Assembly (NCBI RefSeq): GCF_001613445.1
Contig: NZ_BDCJ01000030.1
Location: 34,757 to 98,756 of the forward strand
Origin: Nocardia grenadensis NBRC 108939
GTDB taxonomy: Bacteria; Actinomycetota; Actinomycetes; Mycobacteriales; Mycobacteriaceae
DNA length: 64,000 bases
Reading direction: 5' to 3'
The number at the start of each line of letters is the position of its first letter. Positions within the stretch are counted from its first letter, which is position 1. The notes under the pieces were generated by a model. That model saw only the letters and a list, made by a program, of their open reading frames with translations. It made no database searches and had not been told where the DNA came from. Both the position numbers and the translations under genes were made by a program. This document shows, one piece after another, positions 52,024 to 64,000 of this stretch.

Positions 52024-53037
52024 ATGACGAATACACAGATCGCGGTCGCACAACTCGGCAGCACCGGGCCGACGGTCGGGCGGATCGGTCTCGGCGCGAT
52101 GGGAATGTCGGGATCCTACGGCCCCGCCGACGAGACCGAATCGACGGCCACCGTGCACGCCGCACTCGATTCCGGCGCCCGACTCGTCGATACCGGCGAT
52201 TTCTACGGTATGGGCCACAACGAGTTGATGGTGGGTCGGGCCATCGCCGACCGTCCGCGGGAGGAGACGATCCTCAGCGTGAAGTTCGGCGGCATGATCG
52301 GACCGGATGGCAGCTGGCAAGGGTTCGACAACCGTCCGGCGGCACTGCGCAACTTCCTGAGCTACAGTCTGCGCCGGCTCGGGGTCGAGCATGTCGACAT
52401 CTACCGCCCGGCACGGCTGGACCCGGCGGTACCGATCGAGGACACCGTGGGCGCCATCGCCGAACTCGTCGACGCGGGGTATGTGCGGTATATCGGCCTG
52501 TCCGAGGTGGGCGCCGAAACCCTGCGCCGGGCGGCGGCGGTACACCCGATCGCCGACCTGCAGATCGAGTACTCGCTGTTCTCCCGCGGAATCGAAACCG
52601 AGATCCTGCCCGTCTGCCGCGAACTCGGCATCGGCATCACCGCCTACGCTGTGCTCTCACGGGGCCTGCTCAGCGATACCGCGCCCGGCCGCACCGCCGG
52701 TTTCCGTCCGGCCGATTACCGCGCCCACACCCCGCGTTTCCAGGGCGACAACCTCACCGCGAACCTGGAACTGGTCGGAGCGCTGGCCGCGCTGGCGCGG
52801 GACAAGGGCGTTTCCACCGCCCAGCTGGCCATCTCCTGGGTACTGAGCCGCGGCGACGATATCGTTCCGCTGATCGGGGCGCGCACCCGCACCCGCTGGT
52901 CGGAGGCCCTCGGCGCGCTCGATATAGCTCTCACCGCGGCCGATGTCGCCGCGATCGAGGCCGCGGCTCCGGCCGCGGCGGTAGCGGGTGGCCGGTACGC
53001 GGAGGCCCAGATGAGCGCACTCGACAGCGAGCGCTGA
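52024..53037 (+). CDS. Aldo-keto reductase lacking the usual catalytic histidine
   Basis: 337 residues, same fold as the first aldo-keto reductase. D56, Y61 and K87 are present, but the histidine position reads DIYRPARLDP, so the residue corresponding to H129 of the neighbouring enzyme is Ala. This PAR variant recurs in a group of actinobacterial enzymes, so it is probably not a random mutation. Activity on different carbonyls or another reaction is possible. It is divergent from the MmyB-like regulator and ends before a strong terminator. Confidence 0.85.
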   Translation: MTNTQIAVAQLGSTGPTVGRIGLGAMGMSGSYGPADETESTATVHAALDSGARLVDTGDFYGMGHNELMVGRAIADRPREETILSVKFGGMIGPDGSWQGFDNRPAALRNFLSYSLRRLGVEHVDIYRPARLDPAVPIEDTVGAIAELVDAGYVRYIGLSEVGAETLRRAAAVHPIADLQIEYSLFSRGIETEILPVCRELGIGITAYAVLSRGLLSDTAPGRTAGFRPADYRAHTPRFQGDNLTANLELVGALAALARDKGVSTAQLAISWVLSRGDDIVPLIGARTRTRWSEALGALDIALTAADVAAIEAAAPAAAVAGGRYAEAQMSALDSER

Positions 53038-53149
53038 ACCCGGCCGAGCGGGAAAGGGACCCGATCGGGCAAGAGCACCTCACCTCGAACAACCGGCCGA
53101 CGCCGGAGCGGAGCCCCGGCACCCGACCCGGATCGGTTGGCCGAGACGC

Positions 53150-53190
53150 CTCGTCGCGGGCCCCGGCGGACGGCCGGGGCCCGCGACGAG
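53150..53190. terminator. Bidirectional terminator between aldo-keto reductase and SRPBCC genes
   Basis: Perfect 18-base arms (53150-53167 and 53173-53190) with a five-base loop lie between convergent stops, four bases from the SRPBCC stop. Confidence 0.75.
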
Positions 53191-53194
53191 GGAC

Positions 53195-53668
53195 TCATTT
53201 CGCCAGCAGTGCGTCCAGCGCCCGGTAGCTGGCATTGAGCCCGTCGGCCATCCCGGATTGCAGCATGCCGTCCCGCTCCTCCGGAGTATGGAACTGGCTG
53301 ACCGTGACCACCCGGGTCCGCCCGTCACCCAGATCCTCGAAGGTTGCGGTGTCGATGGCGACGTGTGCCGGCATCCCGTCCCATTCGAAGGACTGCACGA
53401 TCCGCTCCTGCGGCACGATCTCGCGGATCCGTCCTTCGAACCCGTGCGACTGCCCGTCGGCCTCTTCGACGAACCGCCAGTGTCCGCCGACCCGGAACTC
53501 CCAGCGCTCGACATCGATTCGATTGCCCCGGCCCCACCATTGGGTGAGTTGTTCAAGGCGGGTGTAGGCGTCCCACACCCGTTCGCGCGGGGCGTCGAAA
53601 ACCCGCTCGATCCTGATCTCGCGATCCGCGGCCGCGGTGACAACGGCTTCTCCGGTGGCAGTGCTCAT
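53195..53668 (-). CDS. SRPBCC/AHSA1-family protein
   Basis: 157 residues of the START-like AHSA1 family. Features: IRIERVFDAPRERVWDAYTRLEQLTQWWGR, GGHWRFVEEADG, and GMLQSGMADGLNASYRALDALL. Homologues are often next to and controlled by an ArsR regulator, and they bind hydrophobic ligands; function is poorly known. Its ATG overlaps the stop of a frameshifted arsR gene by ATGA, so normal coupling depended on a reading frame that is now broken. Confidence 0.88.
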   Translation of the reverse strand: MSTATGEAVVTAAADREIRIERVFDAPRERVWDAYTRLEQLTQWWGRGNRIDVERWEFRVGGHWRFVEEADGQSHGFEGRIREIVPQERIVQSFEWDGMPAHVAIDTATFEDLGDGRTRVVTVSQFHTPEERDGMLQSGMADGLNASYRALDALLAK

Positions 53669-53992
53669 GGTTTGTGCTCCGTTCGTTGCAGGAATTCGCC
53701 GAGACGGTCCATACGTGCCTCCAGCATCTGCCGGTAGACCTGCAGCCAGGCCACCTCAGTCGGAAAACATCGGGCCCGACCTGGCAGTACCGGATCCGGC
53801 CCTGTTTCCCGTGACACCATGCCCGCGTCCTCTAGCAACCGGATGCTTCTTGATGCCGGTGAGGGTCATCGAGAAGTCCTGCGCCAGCTCGCTGACGGTG
53901 GCCGGGCCACAGCCGAGTAGCTCGAGGATGCCCCGCCGGGTGGGGTCCGCGAGCGCCCCGGAGGAAGCGTCCATGGACTCATACTGAACCAT
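53665..53992 (-). pseudogene. ArsR-family regulator, frameshifted
   Basis: The N-terminal frame has ASSGALADPTRRGILELLGCGPATVSELAQDFSMTLTGIKKH, a typical ArsR winged helix. It then changes to nonsense and stops. In another frame the rest of the protein continues: RLLEDAGMVSRETG, then VAWLQVYRQMLEARMDRLGEFL and a stop overlapping the next start. The normal joint KKHVRLLEDAG is missing two bases at the H-V boundary. The combined length of 328 bases fits such a deletion in a gene of about 110 codons. The regulator is therefore probably inactive, which should leave the SRPBCC gene unregulated or poorly translated. Confidence 0.8.
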
Positions 53993-54001
53993 CTAGTTCA
54001 G
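53984..54001. promoter_or_regulatory. Candidate ArsR operator at the arsR start
   Basis: Perfect dyad CTGAAC-N6-GTTCAG over the arsR start codon and beside the stop of the upstream VOC gene. The size and position fit ArsR/SmtB autoregulation. Confidence 0.5.
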
Positions 54002-54417
54002 AATTGATCGCCCGGCGCGCCCTGCCAACCGGCGACGGTGAATATTTCGTAGCTGTGCCCTTCCGGCGATCGGACGTACATACCGCGGCCGCCGCTCAGA
54101 TGGTTGATTTCCCGGTCCCAGCCGTTCTCGGGCCCGGACCCGTACTCGACCCCGGGCCATCGCGCCAGCCTTCGCAGCACCGCGTCGAAGGTGACCTCGT
54201 CCACCTGGAAGCCGTAATGACCCGGCTCGACCCGGCCGCGATCGTCGAAATCGAAGGTCAGATCCTCGTTCACCCGAACCGGCACGAACGGTCCGGCCGG
54301 ATCACCCACCGCCAACCCCATGAGCTCGGCGAAGAACGTGGCCCCCGCCACACGATCCGACACGGGCACGATGGTGTGGTCGAGCACGATGCGTGGGGTG
54401 TTATTCGGGCCGGACAT
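53998..54417 (-). CDS. VOC (glyoxalase/bleomycin resistance) superfamily protein
   Basis: 139 residues. Two beta-alpha-beta modules of the vicinal oxygen chelate fold (VLDHTIVPVSDRVAGATFFAELMGL and HYGFQVDEVTFDAVLRRL, ending RGMYVRSPEGHSYEIFT). Metal-type positions H, E are present (DHT.., SPEGHSYE). The role could be lyase, dioxygenase or drug binding. GAGGAGGGG precedes the ATG. It is divergent from a MarR-like gene across an AT-rich dyad-containing spacer, which suggests control by that regulator. Confidence 0.85.
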   Translation of the reverse strand: MSGPNNTPRIVLDHTIVPVSDRVAGATFFAELMGLAVGDPAGPFVPVRVNEDLTFDFDDRGRVEPGHYGFQVDEVTFDAVLRRLARWPGVEYGSGPENGWDREINHLSGGRGMYVRSPEGHSYEIFTVAGWQGAPGDQF

Positions 54418-54436
54418 GGGACCCCTCCTCCTCAAT

Positions 54437-54466
54437 TGCATGTATTACACATATAATTTACATGCA
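54437..54466. promoter_or_regulatory. AT-rich operator dyad between VOC and MarR-like genes
   Basis: TGCATGTA (54437-54444) and TACATGCA (54459-54466) are perfect eight-base arms with a 14-base AT-rich centre. The local base composition is very different from the rest of the window, and the site is halfway between two divergent starts. A MarR-type repressor site is likely. Confidence 0.6.
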
Positions 54467-54505
54467 CATCACACATAAATTCTCGAAGAGGTTAGATTGG
54501 TCCAT

Positions 54506-54967
54506 ATGAGCGGCAGCTCCACCCCCGCAGACGGCGGGCCCGCCCTGTTCCGCCTGGTCCGGTTCTGGTCCCGGCGCTGGATACAGCGCGCCGCCGGGGG
54601 ACAGGGCGCGGAGCTGGGCAACGCCCAGCACGTCCAGGTCGTGGAGGCGGTGGCAGGTGCCGCCGAGGCCCCCGCCGAGGCGACCATCACCGCGGTCGCC
54701 CACCAGCTCGGTCTCGATCATTCCGGAGCCAGCCGGATGGTCCGTGACGCCACCACCGCCGGTTACCTCTCACGCCGCGAATCCGACCTGGACCGGCGCC
54801 GCACCGCCCTGCACCTCACCCCGGCAGGTACCCGCCTGCTGGCCGACGCGCACAATTGGCAACGGCAGGTATTCGACCGGCTCACCGGCGATTGGTCCCC
54901 CGCCGACCGCCGCCGGTTCGCCGGCTACCTCCAGCGGCTGGCCGACGAACTACCGCACAACCAATGA
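54506..54967 (+). CDS. MarR-family transcriptional regulator
   Basis: 153 residues. Winged helix with ITAVAHQLGLDHSGASRMVRDATTAGYLSRRESDLDRRRTALHLTPAG, the MarR DNA-binding signature with the D-x-R-R wing. It is divergent from the VOC protein gene, with the AT-rich dyad between. VOC/MarR pairs usually respond to toxic small molecules. The start used is the ATG near the best-spaced upstream purines; an earlier in-frame start (three codons) is possible. Confidence 0.85.
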   Translation: MSGSSTPADGGPALFRLVRFWSRRWIQRAAGGQGAELGNAQHVQVVEAVAGAAEAPAEATITAVAHQLGLDHSGASRMVRDATTAGYLSRRESDLDRRRTALHLTPAGTRLLADAHNWQRQVFDRLTGDWSPADRRRFAGYLQRLADELPHNQ

Positions 54968-54992
54968 GAACCGGTCGGGCGGCGGTCCCGGA

Positions 54993-55442
54993 TCACCACC
55001 GGTAGTCGAGGAACTTCCCGTCGAAAGTGATGACCACGCGATCGCCGTCGGGGTCGGGACGGCGGGCGAAGTCGACCTTGAAGTTGATGGCACTCATGAT
55101 CCCGTCACCGAACTCCTCGTGGATGAGTTCCTTCAACGCGGGCCCGTACACCGAGAGCGCCTCCACGAAGCGATAGATCGTCGGATCGCTCATCAGTGCC
55201 GGATCGGCGCCGCGGGCCGGCTGTAAGGCCAGGCTCTCGGCCACCGTATCGTCCAGCCCGAGCAGTCCACATACCGTGCCCGCCTGCTCCGCCGTCATCG
55301 GATGCTGCCCGAGCAACGCCGCGGTCGTCCACACCAGCGGGGCACCGAGAGCGTCGGCGATATCGGCCCAGGACAAGCCCTGGCGGATACGGGCGGTGAC
55401 AACGAGGTCGGCGGCCGCGCGCTTGCTCATGATCGGTTCCAT
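54993..55442 (-). CDS. cynS: Cyanate hydratase (cyanase)
   Basis: 149 residues. The cyanase catalytic triad is present: R91, E94 and S117 (IYRFVEALSVYG, GDGIMSAINF). It converts cyanate and bicarbonate to ammonia and CO2. The N-terminal helical domain, LSWADIADALGAPLVWTTAALLGQHPM, is also typical. AGGAG lies six bases before the ATG. It is divergent from an FNT-type channel gene, which may supply its anion. Confidence 0.95.
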   Translation of the reverse strand: MEPIMSKRAAADLVVTARIRQGLSWADIADALGAPLVWTTAALLGQHPMTAEQAGTVCGLLGLDDTVAESLALQPARGADPALMSDPTIYRFVEALSVYGPALKELIHEEFGDGIMSAINFKVDFARRPDPDGDRVVITFDGKFLDYRW

Positions 55443-55691
55443 ACGAGACTCCTAGCATCGGGAAACATCGAAAGCCTCCCATCGCCGAACGCGCCGAACC
55501 GAATCGGTATCACAATGTTTACCTCCGAGACATCACGGTCGGCGTGGCCGTCACTCGAGGTCACGCGCGAGGCACACACACCGCGCGGCTCCGGTGAGGG
55601 CTCGGTAACACGGGTGCGCTCGGCGCGATACCGGCGGGAAATCTCGGCATCGCACACTTCGGCACGGAAGACCACAACCGAAGGGCGTGCC

Positions 55692-56606
55692 ATGTCTTAT
55701 CTCAAACCAGCGGACTTCGTAAAAGAAATGATCGACGCCGGCGAAGCGAAGGCATTCATGTCCACGCGCGACACCGTGATCCGCGCCTATATGGCCGGGG
55801 CGATCCTGGCGCTCGCCGCAGCCTTCGCGGTCACCGTCACGGTCCAGACCGGCCAGGCGCTGCTCGGCGCGGTCCTGTTCCCGGTGGGTTTCTGCATGCT
55901 CTACCTACTCGGGTTCGACCTGCTCACCGGCGTATTCACCCTGGTACCGCTGGCCTGGCTGGACCGGCGCCCCGGCGTGACCTGGCGAGCCCTGCTGCGG
56001 AACTGGGGTCTGGTGTTCACCGGTAACTTTCTCGGCGCGTTCACCGTCGCGGTCATGATGGCGGTCATCGTGACGATGGGTTTCTCGATGGATCCCAATG
56101 AAGTCGGACAGAAACTCGGCGAAATCGGCGTTTCCCGCACGGTCGGTTACGCCGACCACGGTGCCGCGGGCATGCTCACGCTTTTCATCCGCGGTGTGCT
56201 CTGCAATTGGATGGTTTCCACCGGGGTGGTCGCGGCGATGATGTCGACTTCGGTGTCCGGGAAGGTCATCGCCATGTGGATGCCCATCATGCTGTTCTTC
56301 TACATGGGATTCGAGCATTCGATCGTCAATATGTTCCTCTTCCCGTCCGGCCTGCTGCTCGGTGGTGACTTCTCGATCGGCGACTATTTGATCTGGAACG
56401 AGATCCCCACGGTGATCGGCAATCTGGTGGGCGGTCTCGCCTTCGTCGGCCTGACGCTCTACGCCACCCATGCGCGCACCGCCACGCCGCGACCCCGGCC
56501 GACCGAAACCACCGGTACCAACTCCGCGGTGGCCACCAGGGATGCCGAGACTCAGCCGGCGGCGAAGGCCGACGCGGGCGCGCGGGTCGCTTCGGCGGCC
56601 CAGTAG
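55692..56606 (+). CDS. Formate/nitrite transporter (FNT) family anion channel
   Basis: 304 residues with about six transmembrane helices. FNT features include AGAILALAAAFAVTV, GFDLLTGVF (in place of the usual GAELFTGN), NWGLVFTGNFLGAF and GFEHSIVNMF. The last 45 residues (Thr/Pro/Ala-rich) form an unusual polar extension. FNT channels carry formate, nitrite or hydrosulphide. Here the gene faces cynS across 250 bases, so cyanate or bicarbonate transport is a reasonable hypothesis that sequence alone does not prove. The 3' end overlaps the convergent membrane-protein gene by 55 bases. Confidence 0.85.
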   Translation: MSYLKPADFVKEMIDAGEAKAFMSTRDTVIRAYMAGAILALAAAFAVTVTVQTGQALLGAVLFPVGFCMLYLLGFDLLTGVFTLVPLAWLDRRPGVTWRALLRNWGLVFTGNFLGAFTVAVMMAVIVTMGFSMDPNEVGQKLGEIGVSRTVGYADHGAAGMLTLFIRGVLCNWMVSTGVVAAMMSTSVSGKVIAMWMPIMLFFYMGFEHSIVNMFLFPSGLLLGGDFSIGDYLIWNEIPTVIGNLVGGLAFVGLTLYATHARTATPRPRPTETTGTNSAVATRDAETQPAAKADAGARVASAAQ

Positions 56607-58885
56607 TCGGTGTCGACGGCCGCGTTCTGCGCCGCGAAGAAGCGGCGGCGATTCTCGATATCGGCCGGGTCGACGACGAAGGCGGTCATCGCAGTGGAGA
56701 CCCGCTGCGCGTGTTCGTCACCGATCCAGCGCAGGATCCGGGCCGCCTCTTCCTCGGAGTACTCCGCCGTCTCCTCGCCGGTCGCCACCCTCTGGATCCG
56801 GTTCAGCTTCGCCCGGGCCGGCGCGGACAGATACTCTTCGCCGGCCCGCCGCGCCGCGCCGCGCAGTTGGATCCCCTCCCGTCCGAGAGAGTAGGCGAGC
56901 ACAGCCCGCTCCAGTTCCGCATGGGCCGCCGGAGTGTTCATCGCCGCAGCGTAATTCGAGGCCGCGACCACTTCGGCCAGGTTCTTATCGGCCAGCGACA
57001 CATCGCCCCCGTGTTTCACCACATAACCTCGTGCCTCCACCGCGCGCTGGATCATGTTCTCGTCGGTGAAGCCGGCGCCGCGCAACGATGCGGCGACCTG
57101 CCCGAGGAATCCGCCACCGCCGACGAGCACCCCGTCGACCGCGGCGGCCGCGCCCCGCACCGTGTTCACCCCGCCCCGGCCGGCCATATCGGCGACTGCG
57201 GTCGCGTCCCTGGCGGCATGGGAGAGGTGCAGCCGATCGAGGAAGGCGTGCGTGAACAGACCGTCCGGGCCCCCGATCTTCTCGTCGTTCCACCGCATGT
57301 TCCACGCACCCCACTGGTCGAGCATGGCGCTCTGCCGTTTCCGGGAATGCGGTTCCAGCGGCGCGACCCGGTCGAACAGCCATGCCGCCGCCGGGGTGCT
57401 GTTCAACGTACTGAGCGCGGCGGCCCCGGCGATCAATCCGAGTCCCGGAACACCGGAGTTGGACAGGCCGCTGGAACCCATGCCGAGCGCCGAACCGCCG
57501 CCGGCACCGCCCGCACCACCGCCCGGCGCCTGCTGTAGAGCGAGCGAGAACCGATCGACAATCCACTCGTTGCCCTGCCGCAGCGCGGCGGAGAACCGCC
57601 GGAACTGGAGCAGGCCGACGATTTCCACCACCGCGCCGAGGATCAGGACCAAGGTCGCTTGATCGCCCGCCTGGTCGAACAGGTTGCCGAGGAACAGTAC
57701 ATACAAACCCAGATAAATGACATAGGCCGCCATCACCACGGCACCGTAGAAGCTGTCCACGAGGTTGCGGACCAGGAACGTCTGCGTGGGACCGTAGACG
57801 AAACCACCCGCCGCGAAACCGAATATCGCCGCGAAACCGTGGAAGATCGAATCGAGAGCCGACCAGATGATCTTGATCGAGAGGTAGGTCCCGAACGCGA
57901 GCAGAATACCGGCGCAGATCAGTACGACCAGCCCCGAGCCCACCTGTCCCATGGTCGGGTTCAGCGCGGCCTGGTGCGCCGCCGCATCACCGCAGGCACG
58001 CAGCCCGGAGGCCAGGGCCGAATCCGAACCCGACCGCATTCCGGCCGACCAGACAGCCGCGCAGCCCGGCCGGTCGTCGAGCACATGCCCGAAGTTCCAC
58101 ACCTGGACCTGCCGCCGGGCGAAATTATCGGCCAGATTCACCTGCATCGTCGCGACCAGCCCGGTCGGGTCGCTGTGCATATGCCCGGTGAGCCCGGCCG
58201 CGACCGCGATACCGAGATCCCGCCCCTGCGACATCAGCCCGTGCGAAGAGAGGACATCCTCGAGCGGTTGGGCCATGAAGGCCGGCCCGATCACGGCGAC
58301 CCCGACCATGGTCACCGCCTGGGTGGCCGCCCGCGCGTAGTGGCCGCGCAACACGAACCACGCCACAATGAACGCACCGAGCGAAGCCGCGACGATGAGC
58401 ACCATCGGGATACCGATCTGCGCGTGCAGGCTTCGGGCGACTCCGGATAGCGCGTCCCCGAACGGATCCAGCCAGTGAAAGCTCATCGTGTAGCCGATCA
58501 CCCAGATCGCACCTGTCACAATGACGATATAGCCGGCGAATTCGAGTCCGAGTACCACCGAGATGGCCGTTTCCAACGGCTCGAACAGACTGCCGTGTGT
58601 GGTGACGAACCGATAGTGGGTCAGTTCGACGCCGCTGGAATCGCGGACGTTCATCCAGTTCAGTGCCGGAAAACCGGCGGTCGCTACCGATTCGGTGTCC
58701 CCGGCCGCGGCCAGCGCGGCCGCCCCGAGCATTGCGGGGAGCACGAACAGAACTGAACCGAGCACCGCGAGCCGCCGGAACCATCGGCGGCGACGTGCCG
58801 GCTTCGTAACCTTTACACCGGCATCCTGCGCACGCCCGGCGCGTGCCCGAGTACCGCGCACGAGCTGGGTGATTCGGAATGTCAT
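56552..58885 (-). CDS. Large polytopic membrane protein, VirB6/TrbL-like layout
   Basis: 777 residues. A basic N-terminus (residues 1-35) and about eight transmembrane helices by residue 430 are followed by a glycine-rich linker (GGGAGGAGGGSALGMG, near 460) and about 300 soluble residues. The soluble part is helical and ends with charged segments. The layout resembles VirB6/TrbL-type channel proteins of conjugative type IV secretion systems, including those of actinobacterial integrative elements. No other conjugation gene is nearby. GGAGGG precedes the ATG, and a small frame overlaps it by ATGA. A membrane transport or conjugation role is inferred from layout only. Confidence 0.5.
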   Translation of the reverse strand: MTFRITQLVRGTRARAGRAQDAGVKVTKPARRRRWFRRLAVLGSVLFVLPAMLGAAALAAAGDTESVATAGFPALNWMNVRDSSGVELTHYRFVTTHGSLFEPLETAISVVLGLEFAGYIVIVTGAIWVIGYTMSFHWLDPFGDALSGVARSLHAQIGIPMVLIVAASLGAFIVAWFVLRGHYARAATQAVTMVGVAVIGPAFMAQPLEDVLSSHGLMSQGRDLGIAVAAGLTGHMHSDPTGLVATMQVNLADNFARRQVQVWNFGHVLDDRPGCAAVWSAGMRSGSDSALASGLRACGDAAAHQAALNPTMGQVGSGLVVLICAGILLAFGTYLSIKIIWSALDSIFHGFAAIFGFAAGGFVYGPTQTFLVRNLVDSFYGAVVMAAYVIYLGLYVLFLGNLFDQAGDQATLVLILGAVVEIVGLLQFRRFSAALRQGNEWIVDRFSLALQQAPGGGAGGAGGGSALGMGSSGLSNSGVPGLGLIAGAAALSTLNSTPAAAWLFDRVAPLEPHSRKRQSAMLDQWGAWNMRWNDEKIGGPDGLFTHAFLDRLHLSHAARDATAVADMAGRGGVNTVRGAAAAVDGVLVGGGGFLGQVAASLRGAGFTDENMIQRAVEARGYVVKHGGDVSLADKNLAEVVAASNYAAAMNTPAAHAELERAVLAYSLGREGIQLRGAARRAGEEYLSAPARAKLNRIQRVATGEETAEYSEEEAARILRWIGDEHAQRVSTAMTAFVVDPADIENRRRFFAAQNAAVDTDYWAAEATRAPASAFAAG

Positions 58886-59145
58886 GGGCCCTCCGGCGGT
58901 CGTCGGTTCGGCAACTGTTCGACGACTCCGGCAGACAGTGCGCTGCCACGGTATTCACCACTGTTCGACCCAACGACGTTTGTACGCAATGTGATCGAAA
59001 TGCCCGGTTCATATTCCCACTGCTGAACCGATCCGGCCGCGGCCGGGGCCGGATACCACGCCGCACCCGACAGCAGTTTCGAATTCCGCCCGGCCGCGCT
59101 GCCGGACGGCCTGCGGAAAAGCTCCCGGCCCCGGCCGGCGAACAA
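58882..59145 (-). CDS. Possible small protein coupled to the VirB6-like gene
   Basis: Up to 87 codons; the stop TGA overlaps the ATG of the large membrane protein gene as ATGA, the signature of a translationally coupled pair. The product has a plausible segment QQWEYEPGISITLRTNVVG, but I recognise no family, and the start is uncertain: a TTG opens the longest frame and several alternative starts are possible. The rest of the 58886-59213 spacer shows only the rpoC terminator. Confidence 0.3.
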   Translation of the reverse strand: MFAGRGRELFRRPSGSAAGRNSKLLSGAAWYPAPAAAGSVQQWEYEPGISITLRTNVVGSNSGEYRGSALSAGVVEQLPNRRPPEGP

Positions 59146-59161
59146 CGGGCCCGGAACGCAC

Positions 59162-59194
59162 TTCGGCCCCGCACCGAAACGGTGCGGGGCCGAA
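59162..59194 (-). terminator. rpoC terminator
   Basis: Perfect 14-bp stem (59162-59175 and 59181-59194) with a five-base loop, 20 bases after the rpoC stop. The run TTCGG closes it on the minus strand; no long U-tract. Confidence 0.75.
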
Positions 59195-59213
59195 TGCTGT
59201 TGCTACCTACCGA

Positions 59214-63167
<3,954 letters not shown>

Positions 63168-63277
63168 GTAACTTCCTTTCCCCTGTGCGGGTCGAATACG
63201 AGCAAAAGTTCTCTATTGGATTCGAACGCGTTGGCCGGGTGCCGCGCCGTAATTCGTCACGGCACCCGGCCAACGCC

Positions 63278-64000
<723 letters not shown>

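Overview
The window is high-GC actinobacterial DNA, most likely from Nocardia or another Nocardiaceae in the order Mycobacteriales. The evidence is a mycofactocin locus, two DUF3558 lipoproteins, a 3-ketosteroid 9-alpha-hydroxylase (kshA and kshB), an FprB-type ferredoxin/NADP reductase, a type VII secretion substrate pair, and a rpoB-rpoC / rpsL-rpsG-fusA-tuf backbone. In Mycobacterium tuberculosis the order rpoB-rpoC, str operon, mycofactocin genes, sulfatase and formylglycine-generating enzyme is kept in one arm. Here the same anchors appear on the minus strand from 64 kb back to 10 kb, with many accessory genes between them.

Layout. 0-4.5 kb: tail of a probable short-chain dehydrogenase, an IclR regulator, a collapsed extradiol dioxygenase remnant behind kshA, and an unusual regulator with two TetR units. 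4.5-10.6 kb: a three-gene sugar-type ABC importer without its ATPase, a methyltransferase/TetR divergent pair around a strong palindromic operator, and about 0.9 kb without a convincing gene. 10.6-17.8 kb: mftG, mftF, a fused mftB-mftC and mftA on the minus strand, then a divergent TetR gene and kshB behind a KstR-type site. 17.8-35 kb: catabolic and redox genes, each with a dedicated regulator (LysR, WYL, TetR), a large disordered protein, and a sulfatase translationally coupled to its formylglycine-generating enzyme.

35-40.4 kb: the str operon. Its tuf 3' end and terminator are partly duplicated 0.86 kb downstream, and a decayed toxin-antitoxin pair sits between the copies. 40.5-59 kb: lipoproteins, a quinone oxidoreductase, a type VII pair in which the second member carries a lytic transglycosylase, a thioesterase, fprB, small enzymes, a MerR/aldo-keto reductase unit with a textbook 19-bp-spacer promoter, a second aldo-keto reductase, a frameshifted ArsR next to an SRPBCC protein, cyanase beside a formate/nitrite-type channel, and a large VirB6-like membrane protein. 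59-64 kb: rpoC and the 3' part of rpoB.

Most recurrent themes: single-regulator/single-enzyme cassettes with visible palindromic operators, strong GC-rich terminators at convergent junctions, and several decayed genes (extradiol dioxygenase, Mce-associated fragment, tuf fragment, vapC-like toxin, arsR). The most interesting points are the mftB-mftC fusion in a locus lacking mftD and mftE, the tuf 3' duplication around the toxin-antitoxin remnant, the cyanase/FNT pairing and the WXG-transglycosylase pair. No rRNA, tRNA, CRISPR array, insertion sequence or replication origin was recognised.
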